Source: Aaosphaeria pasadenensis
Taxonomy: Eukaryota; Ascomycota; Dothideomycetes; Pleosporales
Direction of reading: 5' to 3'
DNA: 64,000 bases
NCBI GenBank assembly: GCA_022813625.1
Contig: JAKLMB010000031.1
Span: forward strand, 124,001-188,000
Shown here: in pieces, positions 32,807 through 43,735 of the stretch
How the letters are laid out: every line of letters begins with the position of its first letter
Position numbering within the stretch: position 1 is the stretch's first letter
The notes under the pieces: generated by a model
Told to the model about the DNA's origin: nothing
What the model saw: only the letters and a program-made list of their open reading frames with translations
The model's database searches: none
Translations under genes and position numbers: made by a program

Positions 32807-35800
32807 ATGATCATGAAGCGGATTTTCGGGTCCCTTTGCGTTCTTTCGCTAAGTGTTCGCAGCTCTCTTGCTTCACTGCCGTATAGTATCCCCGACCTAG
32901 GTATGGCGTTCCCCTCCTACCTACCACCATCATACTAATAATGTCAGGATACCTCGGTCCTCTCAATCTCCGTCAGGAGTCAGAGGTATTTACGTCGACC
33001 TCCACCAACTCCTCCGGATTGCCGCCTGCCACTCTATCTACACATCTAGCCTCGGTCACAAATCCTGGAACCGCAATCACCTCATCATCTGCAAGTGCAG
33101 TGAATTCTCAGGCCTCGACAGGCTTGGGTTCAGGTGCCAGAGAGACACTGCAGCCACCTTATCCCTTTCCTTCCAATTCGACATTTGTACTCATCCCCAG
33201 CGGTTCCCAACCGGTCGTCATCTCCTCATCCTTGCGCCCACCCTTCCCGTTTCCTTCTTCCAACTCGACCTCTCTTCTCGTCAGCAGTGGCTCCCATCCG
33301 GTCATCGTATCCTCGGCCTCACGCCCACCCTTCCCATTTCCTTCTAATTCGACTTCACTCCTGGTAACCAGCGGTTCCAAACCGGTCCTCCTTTCTTCAA
33401 CCTCACGTCCGCCTTTTCCAATTCCTTCTAATTCGACGGCTCTCTTCGTTCCCAGTGGTTCCCAACCTATCTTCATCTCCTCGACCTCGCTTCCAACGTC
33501 CACGGGTCATCGTCAGGCTTCCAATTCTTCTCAACAATCATCCTCTTCTATAGCATCCTCCACGACAGCTTCTCCAACCACACAGTTTTCCAACTCTGCT
33601 CTATCCTCTTCAACGACTTTGATCTCAAGTAATACGACAATTATCTTCACTGTCTCGGTCATATTCTCGACCGTTTACTTGTCGAACGGCTCACCCAGTA
33701 TTGTGACAGTCACGTCACTCATTTCAGCTTCAGTGTCGCCGGCACTAGAGAAGACAGTCACGGAAACGGTGGCACCCACCAGTGAAACATCAATCAGCAC
33801 AACAGCACAAGCCCGATCGTCAAGCGCAATCACTGCTCTGCCGGGCCTATCAGATCTAGAGCCGCCCTCTTCTACAACGAAAACTCCTCTAGAAGACTTA
33901 CCTAGTGCTTTCCCATCGGGGGATCCACCATCGAAAACACAACCGACGACCCTACCTGAATTTAATCTTAGGCCATCATCGTCTGCTATAACTGGTCTGC
34001 CTGAATTCAATCTTAAGCCGTCATCTTCTTCCATAACTGGTCTGCCTGGATTTAATTTTGGGCCGTCGTCTTCTGCCATGACTGATCTTCCTCGACTTGA
34101 ATCCGGACCTTCATCTCCAAGTGCAAGTATTCCAACATCGCTCCTCGGGATCTCCAAATCTTCTTCAGTCGTGCCAACCGCATCAATTACGGGAATACCT
34201 CCCCCATGGATCATGGACGTCGTCATCGACAGCCAGGAATACAACCTGCCCTCTCCCAACCAGCCACCCAGCGAGATCTTTTTATCTAACGGAGAAAAAG
34301 CTCTGTTGATGTCAGACAGGGTCATTATGCGGGGAGAAACACTGGAAATCCCCGCAGGACTTACCTCTATGCAGCAGATCAAGAAGGGCGACCAGACTGT
34401 TAAAGCTCAACCTGGGAAGTCGTCTCGTCCTTCAGGGGGTAACAAAGGCGGCGGCGGCAAAGGCGGCGGTGGTGGTGGCATTTTCGGTGCCATTGGTAAG
34501 ATTGCACGCGCTGCCGGGTCTGCTGCACGCGGCGTCGCATCGGTTGGCAAGCACGCCGCGAATCTCGCCACGGGTGGTGCTGGCTCAGCTATTGGTGGTC
34601 TATCTGGGGCATTATCAACGGCTGTAAAAGATGTCGGGTCCGTCGTCTCCTCTATCAACGGTGTTCAACAGGATCTTTCATTCGAAGCCCTCAATACTGG
34701 CAAAGGGGCCTTGAATACCGTACTCAATGCGCAGAACCTTGGTAGAAATGTCGGAAACTTCATGAAGTCTATGAGCACAGCGCTGAAGAATTTTGATAAA
34801 CTCACCCCAGAAGTGCAGCAGCAAGTTCTTGATAGCATAAAGGAGTTTTCCAAACCGGAGGGTGCGCTTGAGGAGGCCCAAAAGGCGATGAGAGACTTTG
34901 AGGATTTTCCGTGGGACGAGCAGGAAGTCCCAAGCATATCCGTGCCTTCGGGTACGAGCATGCCGGTAACTCAGAGTCTCAGCACAGCGGCGAGCGCAGA
35001 AAGTCAGAGTGTCTCCATGACGTCGATGGCTTCGACGCTGACTCCATCCGCTACTCAATCTTTGACGAGTACTAAGTCCACTACTCAATCTTTGACAAAC
35101 AGCCAGTCCACTACTGAATCTTCAACCAGTAGCAGTTCTACTGCTGAACCAAGCGAAACACCAGTTCCTTATATTATCCAAACGAAAGATGGAACATCTA
35201 TTGAAGCATTCAACGCTTTTATCAAGGAACTGGACGGTGGTGTTGGCCTTGCAAGAACATACGACGGCCTCCAACAACAGTTGTATATTACTAAACTGGC
35301 CCCTTTTAAAGCTGCAGAGCTGAAGATGTCCAACCCTTTGATTGGTGTCATGGTTGAAGAAACATTTGATCCCGCCTTTGTGGACGCCGATGATAGCTTC
35401 AACGCACCCACAGCTTCCAGGCGTAATCAATCCGAATCGCATTACAGTCACGCCAGTAAAACACCCAGGGCCCTGATTCCAGAGCAACAAAATGCTCCTT
35501 GGTGGAAGCGAATGCTGTCTTCACCTCCAACTTCCCCCCTGAACCCAACACACAACGATCCCGGCTATCTTGCCGATGATAGCGCTGGAGAGAAAACCAC
35601 TATATACATCATCGACTCCGGCTTTGATCTAAGCATTCCGGTAAGCTCAAGTCCAACTACTAAACTCATTATAATAAACTCGGGCAGGCACTTAGCGAGG
35701 ATGGGCGCACAATTAGGAGTTACTTTCCACCCAATGATGTCGCCTTTCCTGTAGACTTTCTCCAAAAAATGAGAGGGGTGCATCCCGACGCAACCATTGA

Positions 35801-37746
35801 GAAGGAGCGCCTGAATTCGGTAGATGTTGTCGGTCATGGAACTAAAATGGCTGCAATAGCTGGGGGGAAACTTCACGGAATTGCACAGAATGCCGACTTG
35901 TTTCTCTTGAAGACGAAGGGAGTTTTCAATAAGAACGCATGGAAGGACCAATTCGATCATTCACAAGGAAAGGTTGGCCCTCAGGATTATGGCCCGTCTC
36001 CTAAGGCTATAGCCGACGTTCTCAATAAGGTGATGAGAGATATTTCAGATCGATTGGCCAAAGATCCGACGGCCAGATCAGTGATTAACATGTCGTTCGG
36101 TAAGGTTTCGTACCATCTATATTTGATGGTTATCAGAGATCATTTGCTAAAACTCCCCAGGCACATCAATAGTTGGCACGGATAATCGGGGCCGAGAGAT
36201 GGAACCATTCTACGCGGAGTTCTTCCGTTTCATCGAGACAGTCAAGGCTACTGTAGTGGTGGCTGCAGGAAACAACCCCGACTTCGGCCTTCATGAGCAA
36301 GTCCCTCAAAAATTTGGTTCCACTACAAATCAAATAATAACTGTTGGGGGAGTAAATGAGGAAGGTAAAATATACGAACAGACCTGTCATCCGGAACCAG
36401 GACAGCTGGGTTCCATGACTTTGTATGCACCTGCAACTAATATCATTGCTCCGGGAAATAACAACGAGCTTCATCTGAATACGAGATTGAACACAGGTAC
36501 AAGTCAAGCAGCAGCAATCACTGTGAGTTCTCCGCTTACGAAACTCATTATTCCTACTAAGTATCGCGTAGTCGGGCCTTGCGGCTTACTTCTTATCCCA
36601 CCCGGAGATCAACATGTTCAATCATGGGGATATTCCTATCCCTCGGGACGATCTGAAAAAGTTCATGATTTCTCATGCTTGGACACGGGTACCTCGAGAA
36701 GATTTTGTCACGCCGCCGAGGTACTGGCCACAGGTGCCCATTCAACATCTCAACGTTCCCTACAATCTCGCTCGAGGCGATACATTTCATCCAGATATTC
36801 AATGTCAAATTCCATTCAAGAAGCGCGGAGAAAACCAACCGGCCTCAGCATGTTCGATTTCCTCCCAAATAGCATTGACTACTCTTTCGACTGGAACCAG
36901 GTTTGTGCTCGTATCCAATCATTGTTTCAGCTTCTAATGCTGCTATAGATCTGCCACAACATCACCAGCAAGTGTAGCCTCAGCTACATCCTTTCAATCT
37001 CAGCCCGAGTCTGCCCGCTCAACTGAGATTTCATCTTCGCATCCTCCACCACAATCCTCCAGCTCTGCTTCAATTGCATCCTCCCAATCCCCATCCCCAT
37101 TTCCCAGCTCCGCTGAGCCTGCATCTCCGACCTCATCTTCAGATCCAACCCCGACTCCAACACTTCTACCAATCCCTCGACCCACCACCCCCGGCAGATG
37201 CTTCATAAGAGTCGCACAACTCGACACCGCCACGCAGAGCGGCGAGCACGACACGGACGAAGCCTTCTCAATCGGCGTCTACCACGAAGGCTTCAACTCC
37301 AACGACAACTCTAACGACATCTCCGTATCCAAGTCCTCCCTCGTCTGCTCCACCGCCTACTACGCCAAAAAGGGCGTCGGCGTCGACGTCCAGTGCCCCA
37401 ACGTCGGCGGGCTGTCCGCCCAAACCCTGAGCGTGAAAAAAGACGAGGACGACAAGTTGCGCATCTACTACGGCGGCAAGCAGTGGCGGCCCTACCGCGA
37501 CGACGGGGGATGCTATTCCCGGAGGATGGGAGAGAAGCGCGGGGCCACAAGGAATGAACGGGTAAGTTTTTGACGCTCTACACTCTTATTGGATCTGAAT
37601 CTAACATGCGTCGCTAGGGAGTCCGCACGAGTGGCTTGATCATCAGGAGAATGGAGTGCAGGATCGATTGTTCGCTCATAAAGCCCAAGCCCAAGCCCAA
37701 GGCCGCCGTCCAGAGGAACGAGGTTGCTGGGTGGTCTTTTGAATAG
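32807..37746 (+). CDS. Large secreted modular subtilisin-like (S8) serine protease
   Basis: Seven exons: 32807-32900, 32948-35640, 35688-36099, 36161-36522, 36572-36900, 36949-37561 and 37618-37746; product 1543 aa. A signal peptide (MIMKRIFGSLCVLSLSVRSS, cut near SLA-SLP) leads into about 450 residues of Ser/Thr/Pro-rich mucin-like sequence with tandem repeats. Next is a Gly/Ala-rich block (about 528-610, containing GGIFGAIGKIARAAG) and an I9-like prodomain (YIIQTKDGTSIEAFNAFIKE, about 773-830). The subtilase domain carries Asp921 (IYIIDSGFD), His979 (GHGTKMA), an oxyanion Asn (AAGNN, about 1104) and Ser1181 (GTSQAAA). A Cys-containing C-terminal module and a KPKPKPK tail follow. The triad is intact, so the protein is probably active and cell-wall associated or secreted. 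It is far longer than ordinary fungal subtilisins (about 400 aa). Confidence 0.88.
33156..33494 (+). repeat. Tandem 84-87-bp coding repeats (mucin-like) in the subtilase
   Basis: Four imperfect units of 28-29 residues, each of the form PFPSNSTxLxVxSGSxPVxxSSxSRPP. Units differ mainly at third positions and at the tip, so they are established, not freshly copied, duplications. Confidence 0.85.
33952..34128 (+). repeat. Tandem 45-bp coding repeats in the subtilase
   Basis: Three full units and one degenerate unit of 15 residues, consensus LPxFNLxPSSSxITG. Period exactly 45 bp. Confidence 0.85.
35047..35157 (+). repeat. Tandem 36-bp Ser/Thr repeats in the subtilase
   Basis: About three 12-residue units of TTQSLTxSxSTT type just before the I9-like prodomain; likely an O-glycosylated linker. 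Confidence 0.65.
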
Positions 37747-38412
37747 CCTCTCGATCTTGGGGATGTCGAATGCAAGGATCTCAAGTATTTCAGATTTCTT
37801 CTAGATGTTTTAATGGTGATTGGTAACGACTTTATGTGTTTCAATCATCTCCTTTTTCTATAGCTATGTACCTGCATTCTTACATATTTATATATTTCCA
37901 ATCACGACCATTTCATTACAACACTGGGTGCGCTATACCCCATCCAGTCCCCTCGTCACACAGAGCGCGTTTCTTGGCAACGAACAGAACGGCCAGGCCG
38001 CTGCGGGACGGGACTTCCCTCCTCCGACCTCCGACGTCAAGCTTCAGAATTTTGGTGGGGTTGATAACCGTTAACTATTATCTCAAACCTCGAAACTCGA
38101 ATCTTTTTCTGATAGATATATACACCGTGTGACCAATTACGCACGAGATTCTACTCATAGAACTTGAATCTTGTCCACGCTCATTTGGGAGAGATATATC
38201 AGCATTGCCCACATACGTACGGTCGCGACGTTCCTCCATCCAATCCATCCATCATAGGTCGCAAAGGCAAAGCGGCGCACTGGCGCAACCACAACGATAA
38301 CGACTACGACGACGACTTTAATTTCCAGAGCTGCGGGAAAGGCAAAAGCAAAGGAAACTCGAAAGGAAAAGGAAAAGGCAAGGGGAAAGGCGGAAGACAC
38401 CACAACCACAGG
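37747..38412. other. Intergenic region and sirtuin leader
   Basis: About 670 bp. The 249 bases before 38413 are open in the sirtuin frame and encode a Lys/Gly-rich run, but they have no in-frame ATG, so they are scored as 5' leader. Confidence 0.45.
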
Positions 38413-39784
38413 ATGGGACAAGAGCAATCAGCGCCCGAAGTCGACCCCTCGACGCCCCCGCGGACGCTGTCCTCGCGGACGATCGACGCCGTCGCGGAGC
38501 TCATAACGTCGGGCAAGGCGCGCAAGATCGTGGTCATGACGGGCGCGGGCATCAGCACGTCGGCGGGGATCCCAGACTTCCGGTCGCCGGACACGGGGTT
38601 GTATGCCAACCTCGCGCGGCTGGATCTCCCCTTCGCGGAGGCGGTGTTCGATATCAATTTCTTTCGCAAGTCGCCTGGGCCGTTTTATACGCTGGCGCAG
38701 GAGCTGTATCCGGGAAGGTATAGGCCGACGGTGACGCATTCGTTTATACGGCTGCTGTGGGAGAAGGGGTTGCTGTTGAAGCTGTTTACGCAGAACATTG
38801 ATTGTTTGGAGCGGGAGGCTGGCGTGCCTGATGAGGTGATCGTGGAGGCACATGGCAGTTTTGCGAGGTATGTTTCTCCCACTCCCCATTTCTAGTCCCC
38901 CAATCTAACGAATGTAACAACACAGACAAAGCTGCATAGAATGCAAAACCGCCTACCCTAAAGACCTCATGACGCGCGCCATATCCAGCAAAGCCGTCCC
39001 GCGGTGCCTCTCCCGGAACTGCCCCAACGCCTCCTCCGGCGGCGGCCTTGTGAAGCCGGAGATCGTGTTCTTCGGCGAGGCGCTGCCGTCCTCCTTCTTC
39101 GACAACAAGCATCTTCCCTCCGAGGCGGACCTGTGCATCGTCATGGGAACGAGTCTGTCGGTGCAGCCGTTCGCGTCGCTGCCGCAGTGGTGCGCGGAGG
39201 GGACGCCCCGCGTGCTGATTAATCAGGAGGCGGTTGGGGGTTTGGGGTCGAGGACGGATGATGTTGTGCTTTTGGGGGATTGCGATGGCGGGGTGAGGAA
39301 GTTGGCGGAGGCACTTGGGTGGGGGGAGGAGTTGGAGGCGCTGTGGGCGGAGACGGACAAGGAGGGCAAGGGAGGGAAGGCGGAGAAGGAGGATGAGAGG
39401 AAGAAGACGAGGGACGAAGTGCTGCAGGATGAGGTGGATAAGTTGACGAGGGAGGTCGAGGAGAGCTTGAGGTTGAGGGATCGGCAGGTAGAGTGGTTGG
39501 AGGGCCATGTCGATGAGAGGATTGCGAGGAAGAGGGATGACGAGGATGTCGCTGAGGATACTACTACTGCAGCTGCAGGTCCTACGACTGCTCCTGCTGT
39601 TGCAGATGCTCCTGCCCCTTCTGCTACGGCTCCTACCACCACATCATCATCGACAAAAACAACACCACCCACCGTCGACGGGTGCAGTAGCGGTACATCC
39701 TTAAGCCATGTCTTCCCACATCTCTCGTCGCCATCATCCTCCTCTTCGGCTTCAGTCCCCAAAATGCCGTCATCCTCACTATAA
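38413..39784 (+). CDS. hst2: Hst2-type SIR2 NAD-dependent protein deacetylase
   Basis: Two exons, 38413-38867 and 38926-39784; product 437 aa. The Rossmann motif GAGISTSAGIPDFRSP (about 44-59), FTQNIDCLE (about 125-133) and the catalytic His147 in VEAHGSF are intact. Zinc ligands are C155/C158 (CIEC) and C179/C184. VKPEIVFFGEALP and GTSLSVQPFASLP complete the NAD pocket. These features place it in the class I Hst2/SIRT2 branch, which deacetylates histone H4K16 and cytosolic targets. The last 120 residues form an acidic coiled coil and a Ser/Thr/Pro-rich tail, as in fungal Hst2 proteins with a regulatory C-terminus. The start MGQEQS is usual for the fungal family and could be N-myristoylated. 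Confidence 0.92.
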
Positions 39785-41233
39785 AGACAAACAAATAAAC
39801 CAGACAAGGACAAAGACAAAAAGACGTAGAATGGAGAGTGCGGTAGATACATGAATGATAGATACCAATGATACCAACCACAGCAATAACATCACATGAC
39901 AACGATGATCATGGATATGATGGATCAAAGCACAACGCCGGCAGCCCAACTAACTCCAAGATCCAACCTTATTTGGTTTTGATTGAGACGCTTTGTATGG
40001 CTTGTGCCCTCTTGTCTACCATCACTGATCTTACATCCAGAATCCCTTTCATACACAGGAAAAATAAGGCGCGTCACGAATTTTAAGTTTGACACGCAAC
40101 AGATCTACGGAAGACACCAAAGCAGTCTTTTCATCTGCTCATACCTATGTCTCGCTGTCTAGTGTAGACTTAAAAGGCAAATGTACACCGAGGGAGGGAA
40201 ATATGGAACTGCTGAGATGAATGGAAACGAGAGGAATGATAGGCCGACTGGGAAATATTTGTGTAGGCTGTAAGGGATTTATATGTGTATGCATCGGCAC
40301 AAGGGGCACGTGGTTCACCGGAATTGAGTGGGTTCAGTAAGTGGCTAAGAAGTCAAGTCATAGGTAAACAAGGAAAGATAGGGGAACAAGAAGAAAAGGA
40401 AACCTACGAATCTAGGGGGGAACAATAATCATAGTACAGTGCAATTGCTAGATAGTTATCATGACACTCTTGACGTCTTGATAGTGAAATACATATCTCT
40501 ACATGCACATACGGCCCCGGGTATACATCGTACAATTGCACAAAATTGTATCGAGAGTAGGAGGCCTTTCAAACAGGACCTATTATTAGCAAGTATAGAT
40601 AAGCATGCAGTCGAGCCTTGCTGCCCCCAATAAGGCCTGTATCTATACAGGCATCTTCGCAAAATTCTCTTTCACCCTCTACCATGAAATTTCCAAGTCC
40701 CTCTCATCCAATCCTACTTCACCACAATGCATATCGACATATGTGCATGCTAGGACGAATCATTCATGTCGAAAAAGTGTCACGAGGCTATGTCGCTTAC
40801 AAGCCGGCGTCCAGGCTGCAGTCCAATTCCTGCATGAGCGCCTGCCAATTTTTTCAGCCTGATGGAGGACGAATGTTACACAGACATGCCTCGACAAATA
40901 GAACAGAATGATCAACCCTACCAGGCAGACCGCCAATTTAGTTGCATCATCATTATTTACCCCGCATTCCGAAAAGTCCCGATGTGATGAAAGTTGAAGC
41001 CGTGGAGAGTAGGTATATAGTTCGCTCCTATACACTTCTTTCACACATAGATTTCCACGTTCAATTACACTTATAGTTATACTCATATCTTCATATCCAA
41101 TTACACGTACACAAGGGGATCCCATTTACTACGATATCGCACTTCAATCATCTATGCGCCGCCCTCCTCCCCCTTTCAAAGAAAAAGAAATCCGACTCAG
41201 TGCTCGACCACCATAATCCGTTGACACACAACG
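39785..41233. other. Intergenic region
   Basis: About 1.45 kb without a convincing gene, mostly AT-rich. Short frames only; no repeat or RNA gene recognised. Confidence 0.4.
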
Positions 41234-42247
41234 ATGTCTGAATTATTTAGAGTTCAGGTCGAGATGGGCCAGATGAAGGTTAAGTCCAATCTTATCCGGA
41301 AGGATGGATTATCGTACCTCTGGGTAATGAAAAGTAAGTATGTTTGACCTTTTCCTCTTCTCTATAGTGACATTGTCGGATATATGAGATTAACCTTGAC
41401 TCTAGTCCCTAAGCCAAATCCACCTCAGCCAGATTCATCTCAGCCAGATTCATCTCAGCCAGATCCATCGCAGCCAGGTCTACCTCAGCGAACTGTCTTC
41501 ATCGGCGTGTTGCCTGGCAGTTGGACACTATTTAACCCCAGTCATCAAGGTACATCGATGTTCAGTACTCATTCAGCTGGTCCATTCCCTGGGATTCGAG
41601 CCATCGGGGACATTCGAGGCAACCGGCGTTGGGTTGTCGGCGTTCTTCAAAACGTTTCTTCGTCCCCCACGCGGACTGATTTTGACAACGCTCAATACTT
41701 TCAGTGTCAGGGAGAGCGTCGGGAGATTAATATTAGACAACTCGAAGCGTGGCAGCCCGTCGGCATAACGGAACTGACCGATGAAGCGATCAGTAGCTAT
41801 GGTAAGGGCTTCTTCTCATCCCTCCTGCCGTACGAGTGCTACTGATACTAATAACTTTTGATCTTAGAGCGAAAACTCTGGGAGGAGTGGAATCCAGCAG
41901 ATTACGACTGGAGGCTATGGAACAGCCAGAACTTTAGTCTTTTCCTCGCCTTTCTCATCATCCTAGATATCTCGAGAGGAGTCAATCTTCCGGCGCTGAC
42001 ATCTCTCCGCAGAGATCTCCGCTGGAAGCAAGCGAATAGGTTGGGTGAAGTTACGATGCGGAGGCATTTCACAGTTATGGTCGTAATGGGACCCTTGGCC
42101 ATAGCGACAGGTGGGATTGGGGCAGTAGGTTCCTGTGGCTTTGGCGCGTACAACATGTTTGACTTCATTTCAGTCGGCGAAAGTCATGCTTCAAAGGTTC
42201 AGAGACTGATCACAGAGTTTCCTGAGCTTCAGCCTTTGCTTCAGTAA
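41234..42247 (+). CDS. Protein of unknown function, three exons
   Basis: Exons 41234-41333, 41406-41801 and 41868-42247 give 291 aa. The first exon encodes MSELFRVQVEMGQMKVKSNL; the second has a short QPDSS repeat (QPDSSQPDSSQPDPSQPG) and then a compact region (FIGVLPGSWTLFNPSHQGTS). The third has WNPADYDWRLWNSQNF, a hydrophobic stretch (FTVMVVMGPLAIATGGIGAV) that may be a membrane helix, and ends EFPELQPLLQ. Splice sites are standard and all junctions keep the frame, which supports a real gene. No family was recognised; it may be lineage-specific. Confidence 0.65.
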
Positions 42248-42679
42248 TCATGGAGGCTAACTTTCATTTCCAAATTGTCCAACGCCCTTTTTAATTTTCC
42301 TTGGTAGATTGCATTGCACCCATCGTCATTCTTAATCAATACATTCTATTCAATTCTACGTTGTTGTAAACATCTGCTTGACACATGACTGCCTTTCCCC
42401 ATCCTCTTAGATATGTCCTCAAACGCCTTTCCTCCTGACTCTTCTGGCCCGCTGCTCAGTCCTTCCCTTTCCCTTTGACCCATACCTCGTCCCTATCACC
42501 CAGCGAAAGGGACCTCAAAAACCATGAACGCTACCAACAGAAGCACACACAACACATCACCACATCCTAACATCTCGACACTATTAAACACTAACGCCTA
42601 TAACAGCTACTTACAACACAAGCCAAAACGAAAATCTGCCAACCATCCTTTTTGACTCACCCCAGCAGGGGTTTGTATG

Positions 42680-42832
42680 TAATACTTTAGCACCTAGCAC
42701 TCCTTAAGTAATCATCTACGATTATTGCTGTGCTTTCCATAATAGTAAGTATATAGAGCGCGAGAGAAGGACTAGGGTGACATATTGACTATACTGCAAC
42801 ACGTCCACTTTCCAACGTATCCAGCTCGCCCT
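42680..42832 (+). repeat. Copy A of a diverged direct repeat
   Basis: Shares with copy B (43200-43352), in the same order, the blocks CTAGCACTCCTT, ATCTACGAT, TGTGC-TT, TAATAG-AA, ATAGAGC, GAGGA-like and CTGCAACACGT, with substitutions between them. Rough identity by eye is 60-65%. Origin unknown. Confidence 0.6.
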
Positions 42833-43199
42833 TAGCCGAAGTGTTATCCCCTAGGAAGAGTATATCATATCTACTATTCTTCTTTTCCAAGTTGCTTCAT
42901 TTCACACCAAATCTTCATAAACGTCTAAGTGACACTGTTACAGTTTCATAAGGCCATAGTTGTACGTAACTTCGTAGTCCCTTCTTTCTTATTCTTCTTT
43001 CTTTGTTTTCCCTCCCCCCCCCCCCACCTCTATTATACAGGAAAATAAGTCAGTGAACATACCAAAGGAGCACATACCTGTCACTGCGTTCCAGCGACCC
43101 TACACTATCGAGTATCACTTCTACTCACTAGACAGACAAGAATAGAAAGCCAGTTGCCCTTATGTCCCTTGTCCAATAAAGCGGGTTAGTAGAAAGCGC

Positions 43200-43352
43200 T
43201 TTAACACTGTGCTAGCACTCCTTCTACATCTATCTACGATCATCTTTGTGCCTTTTTTAATAGCAAATGCATAGAGCACAGGAGGAGGATTGTTGTGTCG
43301 TACTGTTGCTGCGCTGTGCTGCAACACGTACGCTTTCTAACATACCTACCTT
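43200..43352 (+). repeat. Copy B of a diverged direct repeat
   Basis: Partner of 42680-42832. Spacing between the copies is about 520 bp and both lie in the same orientation. Confidence 0.6.
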
Positions 43353-43735
43353 TGCCTTTGCCTTGGCCTACCCTCCAAACATCCCCCCCCAACACGCATA
43401 AGACGATAAAAGAGGCGGAGTGCCGGACCAGACATGCGGAGCCGCCGAACTTGCTGTGTGGGTTTGTTTCCTCATTGACCTTGGTGAGTCACTGTTTCAA
43501 TGTTTGACTTGACTTAGCTGGTATGAAAATCACACACCATCACCATCACTCCTACAACATCATCATGATCACAAACACTAACAGTAATAATAATATATTT
43601 CCATCCCTTTTTTTGATCATCCCTTCCTCCTCTCTTCTTAACAAACAGTACTTTCAAAAGAAAAACGCTTCACCCCTTCTATCACCCCTCCTTACCTCCT
43701 CCCCCTAATCCCACACACGCATCGCTACGACCTCT

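Larger units (their letters stand above)
42248..43735. other. Intergenic region with a diverged direct repeat
   Basis: About 1.5 kb between convergent genes, containing two related segments of about 160 bp (listed separately), a poly-C run near 43012-43026 and AT-rich 3' regions. No gene seen. Confidence 0.5.
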
